DNA of 64,000 bases from Rhizobium laguerreae. GTDB taxonomy: Bacteria > Pseudomonadota > Alphaproteobacteria > Rhizobiales > Rhizobiaceae. The first letter of the stretch is position 1. Each line of letters starts with the position of its first letter. This document shows, in pieces, positions 8,722 through 16,909 of the stretch. Location of the stretch: NCBI RefSeq assembly GCF_002008165.1, contig NZ_MRDM01000015.1, positions 62,001 to 126,000 on the forward strand, written 5' to 3'. The position numbers and the translations under genes are program-made. The notes under the pieces were generated by a model. The model searched no databases and was not told the origin of the DNA. It saw only the letters and a list, made by a program, of their open reading frames with translations.

Positions 8722-10794
8722 ATGCGGATCAAGAGCGTTGACATCGAGAATTTTCGACTATTGCGGCACGTTGCGGTCGGATTGGAAGAGCGGACGACCC
8801 TGGTTGTAGGGCGGAACAATAGTGGCAAAACGTCGATCGCGGAGTTATTTCGGCGGCTCCTGAGTGAGAAGACGCTATCGTTTCGGATGGAGGATTTTTC
8901 GCTGGGCTGCCACGAGGGGTTCTGGGCTGCTTTCGCAGCATTCCAGGCCGGGCAGCCGGCGCCTGACGTGGTCGCGCTGCTCCCAGCGATAAAGGTTTCG
9001 ATCGACATCACATACGACGTCGACTCAGCGGACCTTGGCCCGCTCAGCGACTGCATCGTTGATCTTGATCCGGACTGCACGGATGCGCGCCTCATATTGA
9101 CTTATGGTCCACGCCCAACTGCGCCGGCTCTGCTCTTTGCCGGCGTGGTGGTCGGCGACGACGTCGCGGTCAACCGACTGAACTTGTTTCGCGCTGTCAG
9201 TGTGGGGCTGTCCGGCGCGTATGGAGCATCGCTGGAGGCCGTTGATCCCAATGACCCGACTAATCGCAAGGCACTGGAGCCAAAGACGCTTACGACGTTG
9301 ATCCGAGGTGGTTTCATCAACGCTCAGCGCGGGCTCGATGACGACACGCACCGTGAGCGCGATGTTTTGGGCAAAGTCGTGGAGGTGCTTTTCCAATCTG
9401 CGCTCACCGACCCCGTCGACCCTGAGAAGCGGAGTACGGCCGAGCAACTGAAGGCAGCCGTCGAGCAAATTCAGGGTGATCTGCACGCAGGATTCAACGC
9501 GAAGCTCACCTCGCTGCTGCCGACCTTCGACTTATTCGGTTATCCCGGTCTTTCCGACCCCGGCCTCGTTACAGAAACAAGTTTCGACGTCGATAAGCTG
9601 CTGAACGATCATACGAAGGTCCGCTATGTCGGCGTCAATGGGATGACCTTGCCAGAGACCTATAATGGTCTCGGCGTTCGCAACCTCGTTTACATGCTGC
9701 TCCAGCTGTTGCGGTTCTTCCGCGAGTTCCAGGCCGCCCCGACATCGGCCGGCGTGCATCTGATCTTTATTGAGGAGCCGGAGGCGCATCTTCATCCACA
9801 GATGCAGGAGGTCTTCATCCGGCAGCTGGACCAGATCATCAGCGCGTTTGTTTCTCAGCTTAATGAGAATAGGCCTTGGCCCGTCCAGTTTATTGTGAGC
9901 ACGCACTCCCCGCACATGGCCAACGAGGCTCGGTTCGAGGCCATGCGCTATTTCCTTTCTGTGCCTGATGGCGATGGAATGCGCCGTTCCGTTGTAAAGG
10001 ATTTGCGTAGAGGAATGGGCGGCGCGCCAGAACCGGACCGCGAGTTTCTCCACCAATATCTGACGCTGACGAGGTGCGATCTATTCTTTGCCGACAAGGC
10101 GGTGCTCATTGAGGGCACCGCAGAGCGCATCCTACTCCCCGAGATGATTCGTAAGACCGATGCCTTCGCGGTAGGTGAGCCGCAGCTCGGAAGCCAATAT
10201 CTTACGGTCATGGAGGTCGGCGGGGCGTATGCGCACCGTTTCTTCGATCTGCTTACCTTCCTCGAATTGCGCACCCTCATCATCACCGACATCGATTCCG
10301 TGTCGCCTAATGGCACGGGAAAGCGGGTCGCTGTGCCGGTGGCGGAAGGCACGTTCACGAGCAACGGATGCCTTAAAGCGTGGTTCGACGCCGATGTGTC
10401 GCCAGCCGCGTTGCTCGGGAAATCCGAGGCAGAGAAGACGACTGGCGGCCGGCGGCTTTCCTTCCAGGTGCCGGAGGTTGATGGAGGGGCGTGCGGCCGG
10501 AGTTTCGAGGACGCCTTTATCCTCGCAAATCCTGTTCGCTTCCCGCTTGGCGACGGTGACCGGGCATTGGCCGCCTATGAGTTGGCTGGTGATCAAAAGA
10601 AATCGACCTTCGCATTGGAGCATGCGATCGTACACACAGACTGGATTGTGCCGCGCTACATCAGCGAAGGTCTGCGCTGGCTGGCGCAGGGCAATCCGGC
10701 GCCAGTGCAGCCGGCACCTGCGGTTGCTGTTGAGATCGTCGCGGGCGTTGCTGGGGTAGCGGTGAACGTCGCCGAGGTTGCCGATCATGGTTGA
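8722..10794 (+). CDS. gajA: Gabija protein GajA (OLD-family ATPase/TOPRIM nuclease)
   Basis: The N-terminus is an SMC-like ATPase with Walker A GRNNSGKTS at about residues 30-38. Walker B (LIFIEEPEAHLHP) lies near 347 and is followed by a histidine-containing switch (STHSPH). The C-terminal TOPRIM domain shows LIEGTAERILLPEM near 460 and IITDIDS near 519. This is the class 2 OLD nuclease layout of GajA, which nicks DNA when nucleotides are depleted during phage infection. I chose ATG 8722, five codons inside the TTG-initiated frame, because GGCGGGGG lies just upstream. It overlaps gajB by 8 bp. About 690 residues is longer than the B. cereus protein; the Ala/Val-rich tail explains part of that. 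Confidence 0.9.
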   Translation: MRIKSVDIENFRLLRHVAVGLEERTTLVVGRNNSGKTSIAELFRRLLSEKTLSFRMEDFSLGCHEGFWAAFAAFQAGQPAPDVVALLPAIKVSIDITYDVDSADLGPLSDCIVDLDPDCTDARLILTYGPRPTAPALLFAGVVVGDDVAVNRLNLFRAVSVGLSGAYGASLEAVDPNDPTNRKALEPKTLTTLIRGGFINAQRGLDDDTHRERDVLGKVVEVLFQSALTDPVDPEKRSTAEQLKAAVEQIQGDLHAGFNAKLTSLLPTFDLFGYPGLSDPGLVTETSFDVDKLLNDHTKVRYVGVNGMTLPETYNGLGVRNLVYMLLQLLRFFREFQAAPTSAGVHLIFIEEPEAHLHPQMQEVFIRQLDQIISAFVSQLNENRPWPVQFIVSTHSPHMANEARFEAMRYFLSVPDGDGMRRSVVKDLRRGMGGAPEPDREFLHQYLTLTRCDLFFADKAVLIEGTAERILLPEMIRKTDAFAVGEPQLGSQYLTVMEVGGAYAHRFFDLLTFLELRTLIITDIDSVSPNGTGKRVAVPVAEGTFTSNGCLKAWFDADVSPAALLGKSEAEKTTGGRRLSFQVPEVDGGACGRSFEDAFILANPVRFPLGDGDRALAAYELAGDQKKSTFALEHAIVHTDWIVPRYISEGLRWLAQGNPAPVQPAPAVAVEIVAGVAGVAVNVAEVADHG

Positions 10795-12547
10795 AGAGGC
10801 TGAAAATCCTGCGGATGCCGCTGGGCGAATTGCACTCCAACGGATGTTCGGCTGTCTCGACGACGGCAGCAGCTTTCGGCTTGAGGCTGGCGCTGGCGCC
10901 GGCAAGACCTTCTCGCTTGACAAGGCGCTCCGCCGTCTGATCGATCGGCGGGGTGCGGAGCTTCTTCGGGCTGGTCAGCAGGTTGGTTGTATCACCTATA
11001 CCAATGTCGCCAAGGACGAGATCATTTCGCGTATCCAGGCGCATCCCGCTGTGCGCCCTGAGACAATCCACGGCTTTTGCTGGTCCCTCCTGAAGGACTT
11101 CCAGTCGACGCTTCGGGCACTTGTTCCCAATCTCGACGGCTGGGCAGAGCGGCTGGATCCTGTCGCCGGCATTGGCGCGCGACGCGTCCACTATGAGTTG
11201 GGATATCCAAGCGTCGGCGACCATCAGGTCACGCTCCGGCACGACGACGTGCTGGCACTGATGATTGAAGCGTTAAGCTATCCCAAGTTCCGATCTGTGC
11301 TTACAGCCCGCTTTCCAATTCTCCTGATCGATGAATATCAGGACACCGACGCTGGCTTCGTCGACGCGATCAAGGCGCAGTTCCTCGATGGGGGACATGG
11401 ACCGCAGATTGGCCTCTTCGGCGATCATTGGCAGAAGATCTACGGAGAGGGCTGCGGTTTGGTCGAGCACCCTGCGCTGGTGGTGATCGACAAGAACGCG
11501 AATTTCCGGTCGACCGACCCAATCGTGCAGATGCTCAACCGGATGCGACCAGCGCTCCCACAAATGGTTCGCGATCCCGCGTTGCCGGGTGAAGCTCGCC
11601 TGTTTCATACCAACCAATGGCCTGGTGCTCGCCGTACCGGGCAAGGTGGTGGCCACTGGACGGGCGATACGAGTCCAGAAGCGGCGAGGGCGTATTTCGC
11701 GCATATCAAACACCGGCTGGCTGGCGAGGGATGGAACTTCGCGGTCGAGAAGACCAAGATCCTCATGCTCAGCCACAGCGTGCTTGCCCGGGAGCAAGGC
11801 TATGCGAACATCCCGCCGATCTATGGCCAGTTCAACGATCCCTGGCTCAAGAAGGACGATCCACACATCAAGTTTCTCGCAGATCGGCTCGAACCCGCAT
11901 GCGCAGCGTTCGAGGCCAAGCGATACGGTGAAATGTTCGAGTGCTTTGGGACCGGGGCGCCGAAAATCCGCAAGCATGCTGATAAAGTCGCTTGGACGAA
12001 TGCCATGACCGCCTTACTCGCTCTGCGCATGTCGGGCACGATCGGCGAGGTTGTCGATTACATCGCTGGTCAGCCGCACATGCGTCTACCTGAGACTGTG
12101 GAGGAAGCGGAGAAAAGGCTGGCCGATGCTGGCCCTGAACCGATCGAAGGGGAGTCTCGGCGGGTCACTAGGCTGCGGAAGCTTCGCGCGGTTCCCTACA
12201 TTGAGCTGATAGCTCTCGATCGGTTCATCGACGGGCACACGCCCTTCGCGACCAAGCACGGCGTCAAGGGTGCCGAGTTCGAGAACGTATTGGTGATCGT
12301 TGGGCGCGGTTGGAACAAATATAATTTCGGTCAGATGCTTGAATGGATAGAGGCGGGGCCGCCCGCCGATAAGGTCGAGTTCTTTGAAAACAACCGCAAT
12401 CTTTTCTATGTGGCGTGTTCTCGACCAAAGGTGCGGTTAGCCTTGTTGTTCACGCAGTTGCTCAGCGCTGATGCCATGGCGCGGCTGAGTGCGTGGTTTG
12501 GCGCGGACAACATCGTCGCGCTCCCTGCTGATCCGGGGGTGGCATGA
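10787..12547 (+). CDS. gajB: Gabija protein GajB (UvrD/Rep-like helicase)
   Basis: This is a superfamily 1 helicase of about 586 residues. Walker A is GAGAGKT at 35-41, motif Ia is TYTNVAKDEI, the DExQ-like motif II is LLIDEYQDTD near 180, motif III sits in GLFGDHWQKIY, and the C-terminal motif VI is LFYVACSRPKVRL near 535. GajB senses DNA ends or unwinds DNA alongside GajA. ATG 10787 overlaps the gajA stop by 8 bp, so the pair is translationally coupled. The gene ends 45 bp from a convergent unknown gene. Confidence 0.9.
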   Translation: MVEEAENPADAAGRIALQRMFGCLDDGSSFRLEAGAGAGKTFSLDKALRRLIDRRGAELLRAGQQVGCITYTNVAKDEIISRIQAHPAVRPETIHGFCWSLLKDFQSTLRALVPNLDGWAERLDPVAGIGARRVHYELGYPSVGDHQVTLRHDDVLALMIEALSYPKFRSVLTARFPILLIDEYQDTDAGFVDAIKAQFLDGGHGPQIGLFGDHWQKIYGEGCGLVEHPALVVIDKNANFRSTDPIVQMLNRMRPALPQMVRDPALPGEARLFHTNQWPGARRTGQGGGHWTGDTSPEAARAYFAHIKHRLAGEGWNFAVEKTKILMLSHSVLAREQGYANIPPIYGQFNDPWLKKDDPHIKFLADRLEPACAAFEAKRYGEMFECFGTGAPKIRKHADKVAWTNAMTALLALRMSGTIGEVVDYIAGQPHMRLPETVEEAEKRLADAGPEPIEGESRRVTRLRKLRAVPYIELIALDRFIDGHTPFATKHGVKGAEFENVLVIVGRGWNKYNFGQMLEWIEAGPPADKVEFFENNRNLFYVACSRPKVRLALLFTQLLSADAMARLSAWFGADNIVALPADPGVA

Positions 12548-12592
12548 GCATCGCGCGAGATGAAGGCCGGCTCGATTTCAGTGGCCTGGAAG

Positions 12593-13534
12593 CTAGCTAA
12601 GCACCCGTTCCCGGATTGCCTCGATTTTCTCCCTGTCTGCACAAAGGAGGATTTGCCGGATATCATGCGCTTTATGCAGCCAGCGACCGTAGTGTCGAAG
12701 GCGATCGAAGGCCGTCCCAGAGGACCTCAGACCGGGAATGTCGAAGTTGTACTGCTCAGCGACATACTCGCACACGCCAAGAGCTTGTTCGGGCGAGGGG
12801 AGATCGCCAGTACCGGCAATCATCTGTCGGACCCTGCTTGTCATGAAGTCAGATAGCCTGAACGGGCCCCCTGGAACTACAGAGGGCGAATGCCAGCTGA
12901 CTTCATCGCCGGAGGCGCTAAAGGCGTAGAAGTGGCGGTGTGTGCTTACTCTCTCGTGCGGAGCGATCGAAATATGGTTCCTTAGAAAAGGCTGGAAGGC
13001 GTAGCGGCTCAACCATGCGCGATGCCCGACATCCGACAATAGTTCGGCGCGTTTCCATATCCACGGGTCGTCAAGGTGCCTCTTGCCGGTCAGCAAATCG
13101 ACAAAGTAGCGCTCCTTGTCTAGGTGTAATGGCGCGACGTAGATCGCGTGACTGCTTTCAGGTCGGTGATGATCCAGAAGTATGTTGTGCTGAAAATCGC
13201 TGGCGTGCTCGGCCATAGCGCGAAGACCAAAAAAGAGTGTGGGATCGTCTGACAGCATATTGTCTCTACGAAATCGACGGACAGATTGCATCTTGTCCTC
13301 AACTACGCGGCGCTTTCGCTGTTCCGGAGGAAGCGGCTGCAGACCCTGCGACTTTTTGAATTGTATGTAGATCGGTACGGTGACCGTCGAAAGCTTGTCG
13401 GCCCCCGTTTCTTGCTCGTCGATATCAAGAAGCCGAAAGGGCATCTCGTTTGAGCACCAACCTAGATAAAACGACACATCCGCTTCGATCTGCTTTTCCG
13501 AAAGCTGGCTTTTTAACAAGTACGATGGAGACAT
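12593..13534 (-). CDS. Unknown protein, possibly PD-(D/E)XK-like, beside Gabija
   Basis: About 313 residues from ATG 13532-13534; a TTG at 13585 also opens the frame. The N-terminal third has a strand-rich stretch, QIEADVSFYLGW then FRLLDIDEQETGADKL then VPIYIQFKKS. The order D, then E/D, then Q-x-K recalls restriction-like nucleases, but the match is weak. The rest contains many His and Arg residues and no familiar motif. It faces gajB tail to tail, so it is probably not part of the Gabija operon; it could be a separate defence gene. Bases 13535-13895 upstream hold only its promoter region. Confidence 0.5.
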   Translation of the reverse strand: MSPSYLLKSQLSEKQIEADVSFYLGWCSNEMPFRLLDIDEQETGADKLSTVTVPIYIQFKKSQGLQPLPPEQRKRRVVEDKMQSVRRFRRDNMLSDDPTLFFGLRAMAEHASDFQHNILLDHHRPESSHAIYVAPLHLDKERYFVDLLTGKRHLDDPWIWKRAELLSDVGHRAWLSRYAFQPFLRNHISIAPHERVSTHRHFYAFSASGDEVSWHSPSVVPGGPFRLSDFMTSRVRQMIAGTGDLPSPEQALGVCEYVAEQYNFDIPGLRSSGTAFDRLRHYGRWLHKAHDIRQILLCADREKIEAIRERVLS

Positions 13535-13895
13535 GCCGTTACTCTTGACTAAGTGATCTGATCGTTGCCGGAGAGAACTCGACAAGTTGCTTGTTAGCGA
13601 AGCTGAAGATGGCGGTGCTGTGCACTATTCTGCGACATCGGGAAAGCCGGTAAAAATTTAATCGGAACTTTTCGCGGCGCGGAATTCTGTGGCGGGCCTC
13701 AATTCAGCCGTTACTTTAAAGACCGGTATACCTCTGAGGCTGAGCAATTTCAGCGCGTTAGTTCGAAGTAAATAACAGGGTTGAAGGTTCCTATCCTTTC
13801 AAGGCGACCTGGGTTTGATGGGCCGGGCCAGTGGTTCGAAATCAAATCGTGTCGGGAGATGACGGCGGCGAGTTATTCCGGCATTATCCTTTACC

Positions 13896-14291
13896 ATGTT
13901 CCCATCCACGCTCTCCCCCTTTGTGTATTTGTCTCCGGCTCTTCATCAGGATGAACTGGCAGCTAGCCCACTTGCCACCAATGGCATGAAGCTTCTCCGC
14001 TATGCCGAGCAAAACGGCGGCGTTCCGCTGACGCAATCCTTGGGCGCTTTTCATAGGAAATGTGTCGAATGGGCCGCACATGAATTTCAGTGGCCCGGGT
14101 ATGAACCGGAAATCCTCTATTCCGTGAATAAGGTTCTCAACGAGCCGGATTTCCCTCCGCTCTCCATCCTGCATTGGGCGCTGCAGGACCTTCGTATCAT
14201 TCGCCACTCCAAAGGCAGGGCCGTGCTCACGAAGCGCGGCAGGTCGATCCTCGGCAATCACGGGGAGCTTCAGGCAGTTCTCGCAGTATGA
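13896..14291 (+). CDS. Unknown protein, first half of a possible split gene
   Basis: A 131-residue protein containing ATNGMKLLRYAEQNGG, HEFQWPGYEPE, VNKVLNEPDFPPL and a basic LTKRGRSIL segment. The pattern of a Trp-Pro-Gly element followed by a helical segment and a basic L-T-x-x-G-R helix is one I associate with large plasmid-encoded hypothetical proteins (pRiA4b ORF-3-like), but I am not certain. The stop TGA overlaps the ATG of the next gene (ATGA at 14288-14291), and the two products read like halves of one protein. Either they are translationally coupled or a frameshift split them. Confidence 0.5.
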   Translation: MFPSTLSPFVYLSPALHQDELAASPLATNGMKLLRYAEQNGGVPLTQSLGAFHRKCVEWAAHEFQWPGYEPEILYSVNKVLNEPDFPPLSILHWALQDLRIIRHSKGRAVLTKRGRSILGNHGELQAVLAV

Positions 14292-14659
14292 TACTGGTCG
14301 CTCCGCTGCAGGAGAGCCTGTCCCCTGAGGCTGCCGCCCTGTTCTGGGATCTTAGGCATATGCTGGGCATCGTCTCGACCCGGTTGGGCGACTGGGTGAC
14401 GCTTGGCGATTATACCGAATGGGCACTCCCGGTGGAGATTTTCCCGGCGAGGGGACCGCTCGGCCCCCGACACGAGGCAGGTTGGTTTATCGCACATAAT
14501 CTCGTTCGCCCGCTGACCTGGCTGGGCGTACTGGAGAACTCGCCGCAGAACGTGCCAGCCATGTCGATGATGGACAGGCAATTTCGCAAGACGGTGTTGT
14601 TCGATAAATTTTTCAGGATCGGCCTTCCGATCGGGATCGAGGCGGCCATCATACATTGA
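14288..14659 (+). CDS. Unknown protein, second half of a possible split gene
   Basis: A 123-residue protein starting MILVAPLQESLSPEAAALF. It includes ALFWDLRHMLGIVSTRLGDW and an aromatic C-terminal part ending KFFRIGLPIGIEAAIIH. No catalytic motif is visible. Its ATG overlaps the stop of the preceding frame. It fits the missing C-terminal half of that protein, with winged-helix-like hydrophobic spacing. Bases 14660-15250 that follow show no supported gene. Confidence 0.45.
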   Translation: MILVAPLQESLSPEAAALFWDLRHMLGIVSTRLGDWVTLGDYTEWALPVEIFPARGPLGPRHEAGWFIAHNLVRPLTWLGVLENSPQNVPAMSMMDRQFRKTVLFDKFFRIGLPIGIEAAIIH

Positions 14660-15250
14660 TGAGCCCCAGGGACTGGGTCGCTGGGGCTATCGCGTAGCGG
14701 CACCCTGACGCCCACGGCGGCGCATTTGTCGTCGCACGACAGATGCTCAGCCAACAATACATTCTGCGGGTTGTGAATCGCCGCGCCTGACGATGCAGCA
14801 CCGGGCATTTACACCGCCAACCAACACTTCCCTATGCCTGGTGGATGCTGCAAATCTGGTCCCATCGCGGCAGGGCTTGGGATCCCTTTGCCACCCATTC
14901 TGATCATCGATGCAAGGTGGTCTCTGGAATGAGAGAAGCGGCCCCGCGCGCCGGGGGCTGTCGATCCCGGATCCCGGCGTTGCCGTCGCTATGCTGACCC
15001 TCCTGCGGCAACCCTTTTAGCCGGTCTTGCGGGAGGCGAACGGCTTTCGCGGTTCCCGCTGCAGCTTGTATGCCCTTTCCTGTTTTGGACGCTGCTGCGC
15101 ATCGACCCAAGAACGGCCACTGCGTGAAACTTCGCGATTGCAAACCTTGCTCGACAGTTTGGCTGAAATCGCACCCCGCCAAGAAGGTTGATCTGACGAT
15201 CGTGCCGTGTTTTGAAGGTGGCAAATTGCGGCGGGGCCTTGACCACAGGA

Positions 15251-16231
15251 ATGGCAGAACAGTTTGACATGTTTTCGGAGCAGGCTCGGCGCGACCATGT
15301 GGTCACGCGTAGCACCGCCAAATCTGCCGAAACCGACAAGTATGCCATCCCCATGAGTGAAGAGGACATGGTCCGACATCTGTCGGAGACCGGTCGATAT
15401 CGGATCCTCACGAAACTTATGCCGCGCGCAATCGCACCATTCGCTAGACCAGCCTACCCCCTCAAGGGCATCATTCTCGACACTGAGACCACGGGCCTCA
15501 ATGCTCGCAAGGATGAGATCATCGAGATTGGCGTGATTGCTTTCACCTTCGATGCCAAAGGAAACATCGGTGACGTCACCGGGGTCTATGGTGGACTTCA
15601 GCAGCCAAGCGTTTCCATTCCTCCCGAAATCACCAAACTCACCGGGATAACGGACGACATGGTCGCCGGGCAAACGATCGACATGGCGGCGCTAGAGGCG
15701 CTGATTGAACCTGCTGATATTCTTATCGCCCACAATGCCGGTTTCGACCGGCCATTCTGCGAGGCATTTTCTCACCTGTTTTCTGGCAAGGCCTGGGCTT
15801 GCTCCAACTCCGAGATCGACTGGTCGTCGCGGGGATATGAAGGCACCAAGCTCGGCTACCTGATCGGGCAAGCAGGATATTTTCACGATGGGCATCGGGC
15901 GGTCGACGATTGCTTTGCACTTCTGGAGGTCCTGGCTCGAGAAATGGACGGACCGGCTTTCACCGCTTTCGCCGAACTCTATGAAGCAAGTCAGACTTCG
16001 CGTGTCCGGATCTTTGCAGAGAACAGCCCCTTCGATATGAAAGATCACCTGAAGGCGCGAGGCTATCGCTGGTCCGACGGAAGTGACGGCCGTCCCAAAT
16101 CTTGGTGGATCGAGGTGGGCGAGGAAGCGCTCGATGATGAGCTGCGCTATCTCAGAGCCGAAATCTACCGTTATCCAGACGCCGATCCTCCAATCAAACG
16201 CCTCACTGCCTTCGACCGCTTTCGGGCCTGA
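15251..16231 (+). CDS. DnaQ-like 3'-5' exonuclease
   Basis: A DEDDh exonuclease resembling the DNA polymerase III epsilon subunit. Exo I is GIILDTETTGL, Exo II is LIAHNAGFDRPF and Exo III is FHDGHRAVDDC with the catalytic His before the Asp pair. It is about 326 residues, longer than DnaQ, with an N-terminal helical segment of about 70 residues and a C-terminal domain ending in a Trp-rich strand (KSWWIEVGEE) often seen in rhizobial relatives. ATG 15251 follows CAGGA; a TTG at 15212 is in frame. It probably trims or repairs DNA rather than acting in the replisome. Confidence 0.85.
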   Translation: MAEQFDMFSEQARRDHVVTRSTAKSAETDKYAIPMSEEDMVRHLSETGRYRILTKLMPRAIAPFARPAYPLKGIILDTETTGLNARKDEIIEIGVIAFTFDAKGNIGDVTGVYGGLQQPSVSIPPEITKLTGITDDMVAGQTIDMAALEALIEPADILIAHNAGFDRPFCEAFSHLFSGKAWACSNSEIDWSSRGYEGTKLGYLIGQAGYFHDGHRAVDDCFALLEVLAREMDGPAFTAFAELYEASQTSRVRIFAENSPFDMKDHLKARGYRWSDGSDGRPKSWWIEVGEEALDDELRYLRAEIYRYPDADPPIKRLTAFDRFRA

Positions 16232-16401
16232 TAGCCCCCTTCAGCACATCTTTGATTGGACCCATGCTTTGAGCGCATGGCCGACCTGAGACCTTGTGGC
16301 TTATCGACGTGCAGACAACAGCCTATATTCCAATCATCGAAACGACGTTGGAACCAAGGCATGGTTGCTGGCGTCAAGAGACCTCACGAAAGGGGATCAT
16401 C

Positions 16402-16548
16402 ATGAACGTAGCACGCTCCTTCAACAACTGGCGCAAGTACCGTCAAACCGTTACCGAACTTGGCCGCATGAGCTCGCGCGAACTGCAGGACCTCGGTATC
16501 AATCGTGCCGACATCCACAGCGTCGCTCGCCAGTCGGTCGCTCGTTAA
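16402..16548 (+). CDS. DUF1127 small Arg-rich protein
   Basis: A 48-residue protein beginning MNVARSFNNWRKYRQTVTEL and ending in the RELQDLGINRADIHSVAR helix typical of DUF1127. These small basic proteins are abundant in alphaproteobacteria and influence RNA turnover and phosphate or stress responses. AGGGGATCATC gives a good ribosome site before ATG 16402. A hairpin terminator follows at 16581-16603. Upstream bases 16232-16401 are short and hold its promoter. Confidence 0.85.
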   Translation: MNVARSFNNWRKYRQTVTELGRMSSRELQDLGINRADIHSVARQSVAR

Positions 16549-16580
16549 GCGACTTTTTCCTGCCCATGCCTATTGAATCT

Positions 16581-16603
16581 ACGCCCGCTGATGACGCGGG
16601 CGT
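16581..16603 (+). terminator. Terminator after the DUF1127 gene
   Basis: ACGCCCGC (16581-16588) pairs perfectly with GCGGGCGT (16596-16603) around a seven-base loop, and TTCTGT follows. It lies 33 bp after the DUF1127 stop codon. Confidence 0.75.
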
Positions 16604-16735
16604 TTCTGTGTCTGGCCGCCGCGAGGCGCTGTGCTGGAGTTCGCTCTTATAAGAATTATGTCGTGCAGTTTCCGCATAGCTGCACTGCAGCAAAGTCCAT
16701 TTAATGTGCGGAGAGAATGAGTATCTTGGTATTCA

Positions 16736-16891
16736 TCGAAGCGATGCACCTCCTCCCGCAGAGCTTCGAATTCAGACGGCCCACTCCTCCTCCCAAGGGG
16801 CGTCTGTCGGAACAGCGGCACTCCTCCTCCCAGCCGTTGTTCGGTTCTTTTCGGAAAGCCTGCCGCACCTCCTCCCGCGGCAGGCTTTTTC
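16736..16891 (+). ncRNA. sRNA with four anti-Shine-Dalgarno hairpins (cuckoo/alpha-r14-like)
   Basis: Four consecutive hairpins each present CCTCCTCCC in the loop. Stem 1 is TCGAAGC (16736-16742) with GCTTCGA (16763-16769). Stem 2 is CAGACG (16773-16778) with CGTCTG (16801-16806). Stem 3 is AACAGCGGC (16811-16819) with GCCGTTGTT (16833-16841). Stem 4 is AGCCTGCCGC (16857-16866) with GCGGCAGGCT (16877-16886), followed by a T-run, so it is also the Rho-independent terminator. The loop sequence is complementary to Shine-Dalgarno sites, as in alphaproteobacterial cuckoo RNAs and the rhizobial alpha-r14 family, which block translation of ABC transporter and other mRNAs. The 5' end is not known; it is probably near 16700. 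Confidence 0.8.
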
Positions 16892-16909
16892 GTTTTCAGG
16901 GCCGTAGCA

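Noticed and set aside
16748..16876. Repeated CCTCCTCCC at intervals, looking like a repeat array
   Set aside because: The repeats are short, lie in hairpin loops and are separated by complementary stems, so this is an sRNA and not a CRISPR array.
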